Assembly (NCBI GenBank): GCA_022450155.1 | Contig: JAKUQR010000018.1 | Span: forward strand, 1-64,000 | Source of the DNA: Gammaproteobacteria bacterium | GTDB lineage: Bacteria > Pseudomonadota > Gammaproteobacteria > Arenicellales > UBA868 | Direction of reading: 5' to 3' | Length of the DNA: 64,000 nt | The notes under the pieces: model-generated | The model's input: only the letters and a program-made list of their open reading frames with translations | Told to the model about the DNA's origin: nothing | Database searches by the model: none | In this document: positions 1 through 9,659 of the stretch, in pieces | Layout of the letters: each line of letters opens with the position of its first letter | Numbering within the stretch: position 1 is the stretch's first letter | Position numbers and translations under genes: made by a program

Positions 1-38
1 GAATACAGGGAGCTCAAGCATCTAACAGGGTCCAGAGA

Positions 39-2297
39 ATGACTGCACGACAAACAAAAGTCTCCTCGTGCCATTGGGGTGCATTTGAAGTGATCACTGA
101 TGGCGGGCGAATTGTCGGTGTCTCGGAATTTAAGGAAGACCCTAATCCCTCGGGTATTTCCTCAGCCTTGCCCGAAGCTGTACACCACCGTACGCGGGTC
201 GCGCGACCCTCGATCAGGCGCGGCTGGCTGGAAGGTGGATCTGATCGTGCGCGTCAGAACCGGGGCAACGATACTTTTGTTGAGTTGCCTTGGGATGAAG
301 CGCTGGATATCGCATCAGCAGAAATTGATCGGGTACAAAAAACGCATGGCAATACTTCGATATTCGGGGGGTCCTATGGTTGGGCCAGTGCGGGTTGTTT
401 TCACCATGCACCCAGCCAGCTTCATCGTTTTCTGAACGCGTTCGGGGGATTCGTATCGTCGTTTGGCAGCTACAGTACGGCAGCCGCACAGGCGATCATC
501 CCCCATGTGTTCGGGATGAACTTTCTCAAATTGATGTATGCCGCACAAAACATGTGGCCCATGATTGCGGCCAACACGCAGACACTGGTCATGTTCGGCG
601 GGATTAATCCCAAGAACTCGCAGGTCAGCATGGGTGGTGTGACCCGTCATGAGACCAGCAACTGGTTCAAGACCTTTGAACATTCGGGAATGCGGTTGGT
701 CAACATCAGTCCGCAGGCAGGCGATGCATCACAACCAAGTGAGTGGTTGCCTATTATTCCCGGTACCGATACGGCGATGATGCTTGGGCTTGCGCATACG
801 CTGGCCGATGAAAAACTTTTGGATAAAGAGTTTCTCGATCGTTGTACGGTAGGTTACGAACGCTTCGAAAGCTATTTACTGGGCAAGACCGACGGTCAAG
901 CAAAAACGGCGGCTTGGGCGGCCGATGTTTGTGGTGTTCCAGCCACTACTATCCAAGATCTCGCCAGGCAAATGGCGGCTTCGAGAACTCTGATTACAGT
1001 AGCGTGGTCACTTCAACGTGCGCAGCATGGAGAGCAACCCTATTGGATGGCAGCAACCTTGGCTGCGATGCTGGGTCAGATCGGGTTGCCGGGTGGCGGC
1101 GTAGGGTATGGTTACGGGGCGATCGGCGGTATCGGGGTGCCGCTCAAACGACTCTCACGCCCATCCCTGTCTCGTGGGAAGAATGCTGTATCAGATTTCA
1201 TACCGGTCGCCCGTATTGCCGACATGTTGCTCAATCCAGGGCAGCCATACAGCTTTAACGGAAACCAAAGCCACTATCCCGACATTCGTTTGGTTTACTG
1301 GTGTGGCGGCAATCCATTCCATCACCACCAGGATCTCAACCGCCTCCGCGAGGCGTGGAAGCAGCCCGAGACGATTATCGTTCATGAACCCTGGTGGACC
1401 GCGACTGCGAAGTACTCCGATATCGTGCTTCCCGCGACAACGCCTTATGAGCGCGAGGATATCGCGCGTGCTGCCACGGATGCCTTTCTGTTTCATATGC
1501 CCGAACTGATTTCACCAGTTGATGATGCCCGGGATGACTATGAAATATTTTCTGAACTTGCGACGCGGCTTCACATTGACGAGGTATACACCGAAGGCCG
1601 TGACGCAGATGCTTGGCTACGGTATTTGTATCAAGGATTCAAACGTGACAGTGCTGATCAGGGGGTTGACCTGCCTGATTACGATTCGTTGCGCGCAAGT
1701 AACTGGGTTGAGCTGCCAATCAGCGGCGCTGAACATGCTCGAATCCCGTTTGAACATTTTCGAGCTGACCCTGATGCTGCACCTCTCGATACGCCATCTG
1801 GTCGGATTGAAATATTTTCGGAGACGGTAGATAGTTTTGGTTATCAAGAATGCCCAGGTCATCCTGTATGGCGAGCACCGGATGAATGGCTCGGTGCGGC
1901 ATCAACGGAACAATTCCCGCTTCATCTGGTATCGCCACAGCCCGGCGATAAACTTCACAGCCAGCTCGAATGCGCAATCGCCGATTTGCCTGGCGCACGG
2001 CCAGCCACGGTCACGATCAGCTCTACAGATGCCGAGCAGCGCAGTGTTGTAAATGGTGATCTGGTTAGAATCTTCAACAGCCGGGGTGCATGCTTGGCCC
2101 GGGCCAGTCTCAGTACAGACATTCGCCAGGGTGTGGTGTCGCTCCCGACCGGTGCCTGGCATGATCCTCAGAGTGATGGTACCGATCGTCAGGGCAATCC
2201 CAATGTGCTGACCCGCGATCTGGGCACATCACGGTTGGGGCAGGGCAGTACCGCCCATACAACACTGGTTGAAGTCAGCCGGGTCGCTGATGACTGA
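39..2297 (+). CDS. molybdopterin-dependent oxidoreductase, BisC/TorA/DMSO reductase type
   Basis: A 752-residue protein of the DMSO reductase superfamily. It opens with the SHWGxF-like N-terminus of biotin-sulfoxide/TMAO reductases (CHWGAF near residue 11). It carries the GGSYGWASAG segment (about 110-119), in which the serine at about 112 is the expected molybdenum ligand of the TorA/BisC branch. A C-terminal molydopterin-dinucleotide-binding domain follows from about residue 630, including LVSPQPGDKLHSQL and RQGVVSLPTGAWHDP. There is no twin-arginine signal and no N-terminal Fe-S cysteine motif, so a cytoplasmic BisC-like reductase of S-oxides or N-oxides is more likely than a periplasmic respiratory enzyme. 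The substrate cannot be read from the sequence. It converges with the amidohydrolase downstream. Length and ends look intact. Confidence 0.88.
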   Translation: MTARQTKVSSCHWGAFEVITDGGRIVGVSEFKEDPNPSGISSALPEAVHHRTRVARPSIRRGWLEGGSDRARQNRGNDTFVELPWDEALDIASAEIDRVQKTHGNTSIFGGSYGWASAGCFHHAPSQLHRFLNAFGGFVSSFGSYSTAAAQAIIPHVFGMNFLKLMYAAQNMWPMIAANTQTLVMFGGINPKNSQVSMGGVTRHETSNWFKTFEHSGMRLVNISPQAGDASQPSEWLPIIPGTDTAMMLGLAHTLADEKLLDKEFLDRCTVGYERFESYLLGKTDGQAKTAAWAADVCGVPATTIQDLARQMAASRTLITVAWSLQRAQHGEQPYWMAATLAAMLGQIGLPGGGVGYGYGAIGGIGVPLKRLSRPSLSRGKNAVSDFIPVARIADMLLNPGQPYSFNGNQSHYPDIRLVYWCGGNPFHHHQDLNRLREAWKQPETIIVHEPWWTATAKYSDIVLPATTPYEREDIARAATDAFLFHMPELISPVDDARDDYEIFSELATRLHIDEVYTEGRDADAWLRYLYQGFKRDSADQGVDLPDYDSLRASNWVELPISGAEHARIPFEHFRADPDAAPLDTPSGRIEIFSETVDSFGYQECPGHPVWRAPDEWLGAASTEQFPLHLVSPQPGDKLHSQLECAIADLPGARPATVTISSTDAEQRSVVNGDLVRIFNSRGACLARASLSTDIRQGVVSLPTGAWHDPQSDGTDRQGNPNVLTRDLGTSRLGQGSTAHTTLVEVSRVADD

Positions 2298-2379
2298 ACC
2301 GGACATTGGCCCGGTGTTATGGGCTCAGGGTAAAAGCCAGCGGGTGCAGATCAACAATTTGCTGTAGATGAAAATAGCT

Positions 2380-3882
2380 TTATCGTGGTAAATCGGGCTC
2401 TGCCATTGCGTGTACATGGTGTGGGGAACGGGCAAGGCCGCTACAGAATTTTCCAACATGCTGCTCGAGCTGTTCTGCCAGTGCCCGGGTCTCCCGGTTC
2501 TGCTCGCCAAGGAAGGCGATGGCCTCCTGAGCATCACTTTTTAGTTTGGCCACATCGATTGACAACAGCTGGCCATCGCGCACAACCAGATCTCCGCCCA
2601 CTATGACGGTGTGAACAGCGGTTGCGTCTTCAGTGTGGATCAACTGGTTTACGGGATCGTTCATGGGTAGCCAGTTGAGGTGATTGAGATCGAGTAGCAC
2701 CAGGTCCGCCTCGAAGCCCGGGGCGATTTTGCCGATTTGGTCTCCCATACCGAGTGCACGAGCGCTGCCGGTGGTGGCCAGCGCAGCCACTTCCCGGGTG
2801 CTGAGCCAGCTGTCGTAGTCGTGGCTGCGCAGTCGGGATGCGAATGAAGCCAGCCGCATCGCTTCGAACATGTTTTGATTGTCGGCACAATGGGCACCAT
2901 CCGTGCCGATGCCGACATTCAGACCAGCATCGAGCATCTCACGGACGGGCGCAATCCCTGAACCCAGCCGCATGTTACTGCCTGGATTGTGCGCAACTGA
3001 TGCACCATGATCAGCGAGCCGTGCGATGTCGTCGTGGTCCAGCCAGATAGCATGGGCAGCCGTGAAGTGAGGGCCGAGGAAGCCCAGTGAGTCCAGATGT
3101 GCAGTCAGCGATTTGCCGTAGTGACGGACACCCGAGAGTGCCTGGATCTTTGATTCGGCCAGATGCATTTGCAGTCCGACGTCGTACTCTCGGGCTAGGT
3201 TGTGGGCAGTGGTAAGGAAATCATCGCTGCAGTGCAGCGGGATGGTGGGTCCTAAGGCCGGGGTGATACGACGTCGGTCGAAGGTCCAGTTATCCAACAG
3301 GGCGCGGCAGGTATCGAAGGTCGACGCCGCCGGTGTCGTTTTCATTTTTTGCACACGTTCGCGAAGTGTTTCAGGTAACGCATCGACAAGATCAGGAATC
3401 GCCTGAAAAAATGTCCGGTCTGCAATCATCGGTGCCACGACAGCGCGTATTCCAGCATCGCTATACGCCTGCCCGACCGCACGCATTCCCTCCAGGGTGG
3501 GTGCGGGTATTTCCACGTACAGGTCGTAGACTGCCGTGCAGCCTTTACACAGCATTTCGGCTGCCGCCAACGATGCCGCCAGGTACTTGTGTTCCAGGGT
3601 GCGTTCGCCCGCAAGCCACGGTCCGGCGTTCAGTAACAGTTCAAGTGTCCAGCGGTCGCCCCCACCTTTGTAAAGACTGCCGTGCCCATGGGTGTGGCTG
3701 TTGATCAGGCCCGGGATAATCAGTCGCTCAGCAGCATCAATGACTGCAGCATCGTGGGGCGCCTCGATCCCCGGCGGCCCAACGGTCTCGATCCTGCCCT
3801 GATTAATCAGGATATCGGCTGCGGTTGCAGTCGATGTCTCACAATCCAGAACCAGGCCGTTGGTGATCAGGGTATAAGTCAT
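2380..3882 (-). CDS. amidohydrolase, chlorohydrolase/SAH-deaminase family
   Basis: A 500-residue metal-dependent hydrolase of the TrzN/AtzB/MTA-SAH-deaminase group, which hydrolyses C-N or C-Cl bonds on heteroaromatic rings such as purines and triazines. The expected metal and catalytic residues are visible: H63 and H65 in NSHTHGHGS, H240 and E243 in MHLAES, H277 in AAHAIWLD and D328 in GIGTDGAHC. The C-terminal beta-sandwich follows (ALGMGDQIGKIAPGFEADLVLLD). It lies convergent to the molybdoenzyme, and its divergent upstream region faces the TRAP transporter genes, so the transporter may bring in its substrate. A guanine/8-oxoguanine deaminase-type activity is possible, but the precise substrate is unknown. 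Confidence 0.87.
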   Translation of the reverse strand: MTYTLITNGLVLDCETSTATAADILINQGRIETVGPPGIEAPHDAAVIDAAERLIIPGLINSHTHGHGSLYKGGGDRWTLELLLNAGPWLAGERTLEHKYLAASLAAAEMLCKGCTAVYDLYVEIPAPTLEGMRAVGQAYSDAGIRAVVAPMIADRTFFQAIPDLVDALPETLRERVQKMKTTPAASTFDTCRALLDNWTFDRRRITPALGPTIPLHCSDDFLTTAHNLAREYDVGLQMHLAESKIQALSGVRHYGKSLTAHLDSLGFLGPHFTAAHAIWLDHDDIARLADHGASVAHNPGSNMRLGSGIAPVREMLDAGLNVGIGTDGAHCADNQNMFEAMRLASFASRLRSHDYDSWLSTREVAALATTGSARALGMGDQIGKIAPGFEADLVLLDLNHLNWLPMNDPVNQLIHTEDATAVHTVIVGGDLVVRDGQLLSIDVAKLKSDAQEAIAFLGEQNRETRALAEQLEQHVGKFCSGLARSPHHVHAMAEPDLPR

Positions 3883-4237
3883 GTGGTTTTCTAAGGGTCA
3901 GGATTCAGGCGTCAGTGTACGCATGTTTGTCAGAATAAGTCAGCGCCCCACGACAGAAATCGGGCAACCGTGATGGTAGCGTTCGAATCGATGTCAGTTC
4001 AACTGGGCGGTGGGGCATTGCAATCACGCCGATCGCGGGTGACAGGTGCGACAGCACAATTTCGGCCTGGCAGAGTTTAAGTTATCATTGGACCGGTTGC
4101 AGGCTGGCGTGTTGCTGCATAAAGGGCCTGCCGGGGATGGTGAACGATCAGTTGTTGCTACGCGAAAGCCGGTAATCTGAGTAATTTACTGTTCGGTTAA
4201 GTGTAGTTCAAAGGCGGTTAACTTCGGAGGAGAGACA
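3883..4237. other. intergenic region between divergent amidohydrolase and TRAP operon
   Basis: About 355 bases with no convincing reading frame on either strand. It must hold the promoters for the leftward amidohydrolase and the rightward dctPQM genes. A strong Shine-Dalgarno sequence (GGAGGAGAG, about 4226-4234) precedes dctP. No clear sigma-70 pair, operator palindrome or RNA gene could be picked out by eye. Confidence 0.5.
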
Positions 4238-5227
4238 ATGATGAAATCAAAAATTAAATCTGGTTTGGTACTGACTGCGGCGCTTGCTCTGTTCGGCTTT
4301 GTGCCGAACCTGGTGTCTGCTAGTGAAGTGATGCTCACGGGTGCGAGCTGTTTTCCGATCGGCAGTCCCCCGGGAAGGCCGTTTGAAGCATTCGTGGCAG
4401 AGATCAATGCGCGCGGCAAGGGTGTGGTACAGATCGATCTCAAAGGGGGTGCGCCGGCGATTGGCAGCCCGTTCACGCTGACCCAGAAAATGGCCAAAGG
4501 TGCTTACGATATGGTCGGCTGTCCCGAAGCTTACTTTGGCAATGTACTGCCCGAGGCGCCAGTGCTGCGCTTCTCCGATCATACTTATGCCGAACTGCGT
4601 AAGAATGGTGCGCTCGACTATGTGCAGAAGCTTTTGGCTGAGAAGAATATTCGGTACATCGCTCGCTATCATGATTTCGGGCCGTTTTACTTGTGGCTCA
4701 GTAAGCCGATCACAGGACCTGATCTGACTGGCCTGAACCTGAGAGTGGCTCCCGTGTATACCGCGTTCTTCAAATCGCTGGGTGCCACCGTGCAGCGCTC
4801 TAACTACGGGCAGGTCTATACTTACATGGAAAACAACACGGTACAGGGATACGGCTGGCCGGCGCTGGGTTGGAACCCGGCTTGGGTAAAAGTTACCAAG
4901 TATCTAGTCGAGCCTGGTTTCTACCACGCATCACTGCACGGCATTGTCAACTTGAAGACGTGGAATTCGCTGACCCAGGCCCAGCAGGACGTTCTGACGT
5001 CAGTTGGTTTGGAATTCGAGGGAAACGCCGAAGAAACTTCTGCCGTTGGCGGGTCTGCAATGAAAAAACAAAAAGACTGGTTGGCCAGTGAGGGAATGGA
5101 ATTTATCACGATGGAAGGCGCCGATCGGGCCAAATGGGTAGCGGCCGCATCGGATGCGGGATGGGCCGAGGTGCTGGAACGCAGCCCGGAGCATGGTGCA
5201 GCACTGAAGAAGCTGTTCAGCAAGTAG
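4238..5227 (+). CDS. dctP: TRAP transporter substrate-binding protein (DctP family)
   Basis: A 329-residue periplasmic binding protein. Residues 1-28 form a clear Sec signal peptide (lysines, then a hydrophobic run ending LVSA before SEVM). The mature part shows the DctP-fold pattern with GLNLRVAPVYTAFFKSLGA in the middle and HASLHGIVNLKTWNSL later, the hallmark region where a conserved arginine (in NLRVAP) usually contacts a substrate carboxylate. That implies an organic-acid ligand. The GGAGGAGAG ribosome site fixes this start. It is the first gene of a complete dctP-dctQ-dctM set and is separated from dctQ by a strong hairpin, consistent with higher expression of the binding protein. The exact ligand is unknown. 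Confidence 0.92.
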   Translation: MMKSKIKSGLVLTAALALFGFVPNLVSASEVMLTGASCFPIGSPPGRPFEAFVAEINARGKGVVQIDLKGGAPAIGSPFTLTQKMAKGAYDMVGCPEAYFGNVLPEAPVLRFSDHTYAELRKNGALDYVQKLLAEKNIRYIARYHDFGPFYLWLSKPITGPDLTGLNLRVAPVYTAFFKSLGATVQRSNYGQVYTYMENNTVQGYGWPALGWNPAWVKVTKYLVEPGFYHASLHGIVNLKTWNSLTQAQQDVLTSVGLEFEGNAEETSAVGGSAMKKQKDWLASEGMEFITMEGADRAKWVAAASDAGWAEVLERSPEHGAALKKLFSK

Positions 5228-5247
5228 TCGTTGACTGACCACTTGTA

Positions 5248-5291
5248 CCCGCGACGGGGAGTTGGCCGGTTGGCCGGCTTCCCGTCGCGGG
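5248..5291 (+). terminator. intercistronic hairpin after dctP
   Basis: An inverted repeat with 14-base arms (5248-5261 and 5278-5291), matching except for one position that can pair as G-U. The loop is a tandem TTGGCCGG repeat. No run of T follows, so it is more likely a partial terminator or mRNA-stabilising structure that lowers dctQM relative to dctP than a complete terminator. Confidence 0.75.
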
Positions 5292-5334
5292 GTATCGCCT
5301 TAAGCGTTCAGCACTGATCCTTGCCGGGTCCGAT

Positions 5335-5865
5335 ATGCACAGGCGGATCGATCGTTTCGAGGCCGGGTTCAACCGCGTTGTGCTGTACCTGGCTTACCTG
5401 GTGGCACTCTCCATCGGGCTCTTTACGGTCCTCATTCCCCTCAATCTGTTTCTCATCAGGACCCAGTTGGGTAGTATCTGGTGGCTCTACGAGGGGGTTG
5501 AGTACACCCTTTATTTTGGAGTTTTCATTGGCGCGCCATGGGTGCTCAACCAGGGGGCGCATGTACGAGTTGATGTCCTCACCGCGGTGCTGAACACAGC
5601 ATCTGCTCAACACGTCGAGCGCATCATGGATCTTGCGGGCGCTGTACTTTGTGTTCTGCTGTGCTTTTATGGTTCCCGCGTGATGCTCTGGGAATTCCAG
5701 GATGGCACATTGCCGGATAAGGACCTGCGGATCCCAACTGGCTACATGATGGCTATTTTTTCGGCCTCATTTTTCCTGTTGGCCATTGAGTTTCTGTTGC
5801 GGTTTCGTCGAGCTGGTCAGAAAGCCTCCAAGGTGGATCAAAGATTACCCAAGGCGGGGTTCTGA
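5335..5865 (+). CDS. dctQ: TRAP transporter small permease (DctQ family)
   Basis: A 176-residue membrane protein with four hydrophobic segments (about 17-38, 52-75, 92-115 and 135-155) as expected for the small TRAP subunit. The second segment contains the family-typical stretch ending in GAPWVLNQGAHVRVDVL, which corresponds to the conserved P-x-x-x-x-x-x-HVxVD region. It pairs with DctP and DctM to form a sodium-driven organic-acid importer. dctM starts three bases after its stop, so translation is probably coupled. The ribosome site is weak; a slightly different start is possible. Confidence 0.88.
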   Translation: MHRRIDRFEAGFNRVVLYLAYLVALSIGLFTVLIPLNLFLIRTQLGSIWWLYEGVEYTLYFGVFIGAPWVLNQGAHVRVDVLTAVLNTASAQHVERIMDLAGAVLCVLLCFYGSRVMLWEFQDGTLPDKDLRIPTGYMMAIFSASFFLLAIEFLLRFRRAGQKASKVDQRLPKAGF

Positions 5866-5868
5866 ACC

Positions 5869-7314
5869 ATGGAATGGTATCTGGCACTTGCGCTGCTGCT
5901 TGGCACGGTCTGCACAGCGATGTTCCTGGGCCTGCCCGTGGCCTTTGCCTTCTTTGCTGCCAACATACTTGGAACGGCTTTGTTCATCAACGGGGATATT
6001 GGCCTGGTCCTGATGCCATTGGAGTTTCATAACGCCATCAAGTTCACGCTGGCGCCAATTGCCCTGTTTCTGCTGATGGGGGAAATCCTTCTGCAGACCG
6101 GGGTGGCCTTCAAGGCCATTGGCGCAATCGATCGACTCATCGCGCGCGTGCCCGGGCGGCTGGCGGTTGTTTCGATTGTCGGCGGTACAGTTTTTTCGTC
6201 GCTTTCCGGGTCGACCATTGCCAATACCGCCATTCTTGGATCGGTCCTGCTGCCGGATATGATGAAACGCGGTTACCAGCCGAGTATGGCGATGGGGCCG
6301 ATTATGGCAGTCGGGGGCATTGCCATGCTGATACCGCCGTCAGCGCTGGCCGTCTTGCTTGCGAGTTTGGCAGAACAGTCGGTCGCCCTGTTGCTCATTG
6401 CCGGGATCGTGCCGGGGATCCTGATGGCCGTGCTGTTTTTTACCTATGTTGTGGCCCGCTGTGCAATCAATCCGGAACTTGCACCCACCTACGAGCCGGA
6501 TACCGATGCCCTCGATCAAGCGGTGACCATTTCGTTGAATGGCAGGGGCCGTCGGTGGTTGTCCTGGACCTACGCTGGGCGCTACTGTCGGTTCGTCAAC
6601 CGGATCTTGCCGACGGTGCTTTACGTACTGCCGCTTATGATCATCTTTATCGTCGTTGTCGGCAGTATTTTCTACAAACTCGCCTCGCCGACCGAGTCTG
6701 CTGCACTGGGTTGTCTGGCGTCGCTGGGCGTGTGTTACGTCTTTCGCGTGTTCAGGAGCAGGATACAGGTGTCCGGCATAGACGGGGCTGATTTCAATTG
6801 GCGGGCGATCGCGAAAGCACTACTGGAAACCACAAAGATCAACACGATGATCCTTTTTATCATCGCGGGCTCGCTGGTCTTCAGTCAGGCGCTGGCGAAC
6901 TCCGGCGCGACACAAGGGCTGTTGCAGCACATCGCCGCGATGGACCTGACGCCGTTGACCGTTGTGATCATGATGATGCTGGTGTTGTTATTCCTGGGAG
7001 CCTTTATGGACCAGGTCAGTATGCTGCTCCTGACGTTGCCCTTTTTTCTGTTGAGCTCCCAGTCCCTGCAGGTCGTTTTCAACATCGATGTGATCTGGCT
7101 CATGGTCTTGATGCTGATCACCATGGAGATCAGTCTGCTGACCCCACCGTTCGGCCTGCTGCTTTACGTGATGAAGGGGGTCGCACCGTTCGGCGTGACC
7201 CTGGGACAGGTGGTCAGAGCCGCGCTGCCGTTTATTCTGATCGAACTGGCGGTCCTCATCTTACTGATCTTTGTACCCGATGTTGCAACCTGGTTACCGA
7301 AGCAACTTGAATAA
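5869..7314 (+). CDS. dctM: TRAP transporter large permease (DctM family)
   Basis: A 481-residue polytopic membrane protein with about 12 hydrophobic helices, the transport channel of the TRAP system. It shows family signatures: the N-terminal GLPVAFAFFAANILG helix, FSSLSGSTIANTAILGSVLLPDM (about 110), and the second repeat with GAFMDQVSMLLLTLPFF and LLTPPFGLLLYVMKG. A longer than usual cytoplasmic insert lies at about 205-245. The gene closes the dctPQM operon and converges with the SDR on the opposite strand. Confidence 0.93.
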   Translation: MEWYLALALLLGTVCTAMFLGLPVAFAFFAANILGTALFINGDIGLVLMPLEFHNAIKFTLAPIALFLLMGEILLQTGVAFKAIGAIDRLIARVPGRLAVVSIVGGTVFSSLSGSTIANTAILGSVLLPDMMKRGYQPSMAMGPIMAVGGIAMLIPPSALAVLLASLAEQSVALLLIAGIVPGILMAVLFFTYVVARCAINPELAPTYEPDTDALDQAVTISLNGRGRRWLSWTYAGRYCRFVNRILPTVLYVLPLMIIFIVVVGSIFYKLASPTESAALGCLASLGVCYVFRVFRSRIQVSGIDGADFNWRAIAKALLETTKINTMILFIIAGSLVFSQALANSGATQGLLQHIAAMDLTPLTVVIMMMLVLLFLGAFMDQVSMLLLTLPFFLLSSQSLQVVFNIDVIWLMVLMLITMEISLLTPPFGLLLYVMKGVAPFGVTLGQVVRAALPFILIELAVLILLIFVPDVATWLPKQLE

Positions 7315-7383
7315 AAACTGATTGAGGAGTGTTGGTCATTCCCAACTTGCTTGTTGTACAAATGGGTTGGAGCAATCGATGTG

Positions 7384-8142
7384 TTAGCAGGTGCGCCCGC
7401 AATCAACAGCGACCGTCTGGCCGGTGATGGCTGAATTACAGGCGAGGAACAGCATAGTCGCTGCAATCTCCTCGGGTTCGACCATTCGATCCAGCAAGCA
7501 GTCCGCGATGGTCTGAGCTTTTCGCTCATCAGGCCAGGGGTCAGTCCAGGGAGTGCGTACCAATCCGGGTGCGACTGCATTGACCCGCACGTCGGGTGCC
7601 AGCGCATGGGCTAGAGACCGGGTCAGGTTGATCAGGCCCGCTTTGCTTGCACCGTAGGCAATGCTGCTGCCCGGCACACCCAGGCCCGCGACCGAGGCTG
7701 TGCTGACAATAGCACCTTTTGCCGATCTGAGAGAAGGAAACGCTGCACGGGCACAGCGAAACGCGCCGATCAGGTTGGTCTGCATGATCTTTGTCCAGAA
7801 CGATTCTGACATCGCAGCCAGATCATCGAAAGCGATTGGCGTTCTGGTATTCGAGGTGCCGGCATTATTGATCAGAACATCCAGGCGTCCGAGTGCCACG
7901 ATTGCCTGTTCGACCATGGTTTCAGTCTGATCAGGATCCGAAACATCCCCCGGAGCGCTGACAATGAGGCACCCATCCTTATTGAGTTCATCCAGCACCT
8001 GGTCGGTCGCCGGATCGTCCGGTAAGTGATTAACAGCCACTTGTGCGCCGCAGGCAGCAAAGGTCTTTACGGTGGCAAGGCCAATACCGGATAGGCCACC
8101 GGTCACGAGAACGCATTTACCGCTAAGATCAGCCGAGATCAT
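7384..8142 (-). CDS. SDR family NAD(P)-dependent oxidoreductase
   Basis: A 252-residue classical short-chain dehydrogenase. It contains the cofactor glycine motif TGGLSGIG (14-21), the NNAG motif (about 92), a catalytic serine in STASVAG and the YGASK active-site tyrosine/lysine pair (about 163-167). The product would be a ketone/alcohol pair; the substrate is unknown. It lies 62 bases downstream of the OYE-like gene on the same strand, so the two may be co-transcribed from the divergent promoter at 9.7 kb and take part in the neighbouring aromatic pathway. Confidence 0.88.
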   Translation of the reverse strand: MISADLSGKCVLVTGGLSGIGLATVKTFAACGAQVAVNHLPDDPATDQVLDELNKDGCLIVSAPGDVSDPDQTETMVEQAIVALGRLDVLINNAGTSNTRTPIAFDDLAAMSESFWTKIMQTNLIGAFRCARAAFPSLRSAKGAIVSTASVAGLGVPGSSIAYGASKAGLINLTRSLAHALAPDVRVNAVAPGLVRTPWTDPWPDERKAQTIADCLLDRMVEPEEIAATMLFLACNSAITGQTVAVDCGRTC

Positions 8143-8204
8143 GAGGGTTACCTATAGTTTGTTAACCGATAAATAGTATAGCGGTAGCTGGATGATGCGC
8201 CTGG

Positions 8205-9659
8205 TCAGTCTGATCGCCAGTGCGGTGCAACCAGGCGCCGGCGGTTATCCCGCGAGCGGCTGATGCCCGGTTCGTCAAGATCGGTCCGGTCCCACAGCTG
8301 GCAAGTCACCTGTTTGTGCTTTCGATCCAGGCCTTCACAGTAGTTGGTGTATTCGCAGACTCTGATCTCGTCGCCACGCCCGGATCGGAGTTTAAAAAAC
8401 CAATCCGGGTCCGCCAGCGACTGGCGGGCCAGTCCGATCACGTCCGCGGTGCCGGATTCGAGCAGGCTCTGCGCCTGCTGAAAGTCGTGAATCCCCCCGG
8501 TGACGACAACCGGTGTATTAAACCCTTTGTTTCGTATTGCGGTCCGGATTTTGGCGGTTGCGGCAAAATTGCGGCCGAACGGTCCGAAGGCATCCGAGAG
8601 GTAGCCCGGTATACATTCGTAACCACTCGGACCGGTATAGGGATAAGCGGCGTCGCCGATGGTCGGTTGCTTGGCATCATCGAATTTACCGCCACGTGAG
8701 GTCGAGACAAAATCCATCCCGGCAGCTGCAAATTGCTGAGCAAAAAAACTGCTGTCGTCTGTGCTTGATCCGTTTTCGATACAGTCTTCTGTCAGAAACC
8801 GACAGCCGACGACAAAGTCTTTACCGACGGTCTCTCGTACAGCCTGGTAGACCTCTATCGGCAGCCGGACGCGGTTCTCCAGAGAGTCGCCATAGCCGTC
8901 CCGCCGGTTGTTGGTTGCGGACAAGAACGATGCCATGGTGTAGGCATGGGCGTAGTGCAGTTCCACGCCATCAAAGCCGGCGATCTGTGCACGACGGGCA
9001 GCATCAGCAAAGAGGACGGGCAGGGTTTCTGGAAGCTCGGCGATGTGCGGAATCTGCGTATCGGTTACGTGCTCCCTATAACCAAAGCGCAACGATTCGA
9101 ACTCCCTTGGACTGAGGATGGTCTTGAGTTCTTCCAGTTCGAGATCGCTGAGAGCTTTACGAACTCGGTTTTCGGACCAGTCATCCGCCTTTAAAGCATC
9201 GCGGTGCTGATCTGTAATTTTCAGATAGCGTGCAAAGAATTTTTCCGGTTCTGGCCGCCGCCTCACGGTTAGAAAATCGATCAGTTGAATCAGTAATCGG
9301 GTCTGTCCGTCACTGGCCGCACGGACCCTTTCCACCAGGGTCTGCAATCCCGGAATAAAACGATCGTCACTGATGCGCATCAGCGGACCGGACGCAATGT
9401 CGCGGATACCGGTGGCTTCAACGACCAGGACACCGGGTTGTCCGCGTGCAAAGCGCTCGTACCAGTCCAGATTGTCGGGAGTAACAAACCCGGTTTCAGT
9501 CGCTCGCCAGGGCACCATCGCCGGCACCCAGGTCCGTGCTGAGAGAGAGAGTGCCTGATAGTTCAAAGGCATAAAGAGTTTTGATGCGGCTGCGACGGCT
9601 GCGGTTGGCCATTCACCGGGGTGGGTGCGGTAACGGATACGTTCGGGCGGTTTCCACAT
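8205..9659 (-). CDS. NADH:flavin oxidoreductase, old yellow enzyme family
   Basis: A FMN-dependent TIM-barrel reductase of about 484 residues. Family features include the VPAMVPWRATETG N-terminal strand, GVLVVEATGI, the substrate-site HYAHAYTMASFLSATNN segment, the following GYGDSLENRVRLPIEV motif typical of OYE and 2,4-dienoyl-CoA-reductase barrels, and the phosphate-binding VVVTGG and TADVIGLARQSLADPDW strands. The frame stays open further upstream to 9791, but that would run into the divergent gene. The ATG at 9657-9659, directly before the conserved part, is chosen. It is transcribed divergently from the two-domain flavoprotein at 9763, whose C-terminal half belongs to the same family. 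A role in reducing an unsaturated ring or enoyl intermediate of that pathway is likely. Confidence 0.87.
   Translation of the reverse strand: MWKPPERIRYRTHPGEWPTAAVAAASKLFMPLNYQALSLSARTWVPAMVPWRATETGFVTPDNLDWYERFARGQPGVLVVEATGIRDIASGPLMRISDDRFIPGLQTLVERVRAASDGQTRLLIQLIDFLTVRRRPEPEKFFARYLKITDQHRDALKADDWSENRVRKALSDLELEELKTILSPREFESLRFGYREHVTDTQIPHIAELPETLPVLFADAARRAQIAGFDGVELHYAHAYTMASFLSATNNRRDGYGDSLENRVRLPIEVYQAVRETVGKDFVVGCRFLTEDCIENGSSTDDSSFFAQQFAAAGMDFVSTSRGGKFDDAKQPTIGDAAYPYTGPSGYECIPGYLSDAFGPFGRNFAATAKIRTAIRNKGFNTPVVVTGGIHDFQQAQSLLESGTADVIGLARQSLADPDWFFKLRSGRGDEIRVCEYTNYCEGLDRKHKQVTCQLWDRTDLDEPGISRSRDNRRRLVAPHWRSD

Noticed and set aside
2298-2379. Terminator between the convergent molybdoenzyme and amidohydrolase
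   Set aside because: Only a five-base stem (ACCGG/CCGGT) without a T-run is visible.
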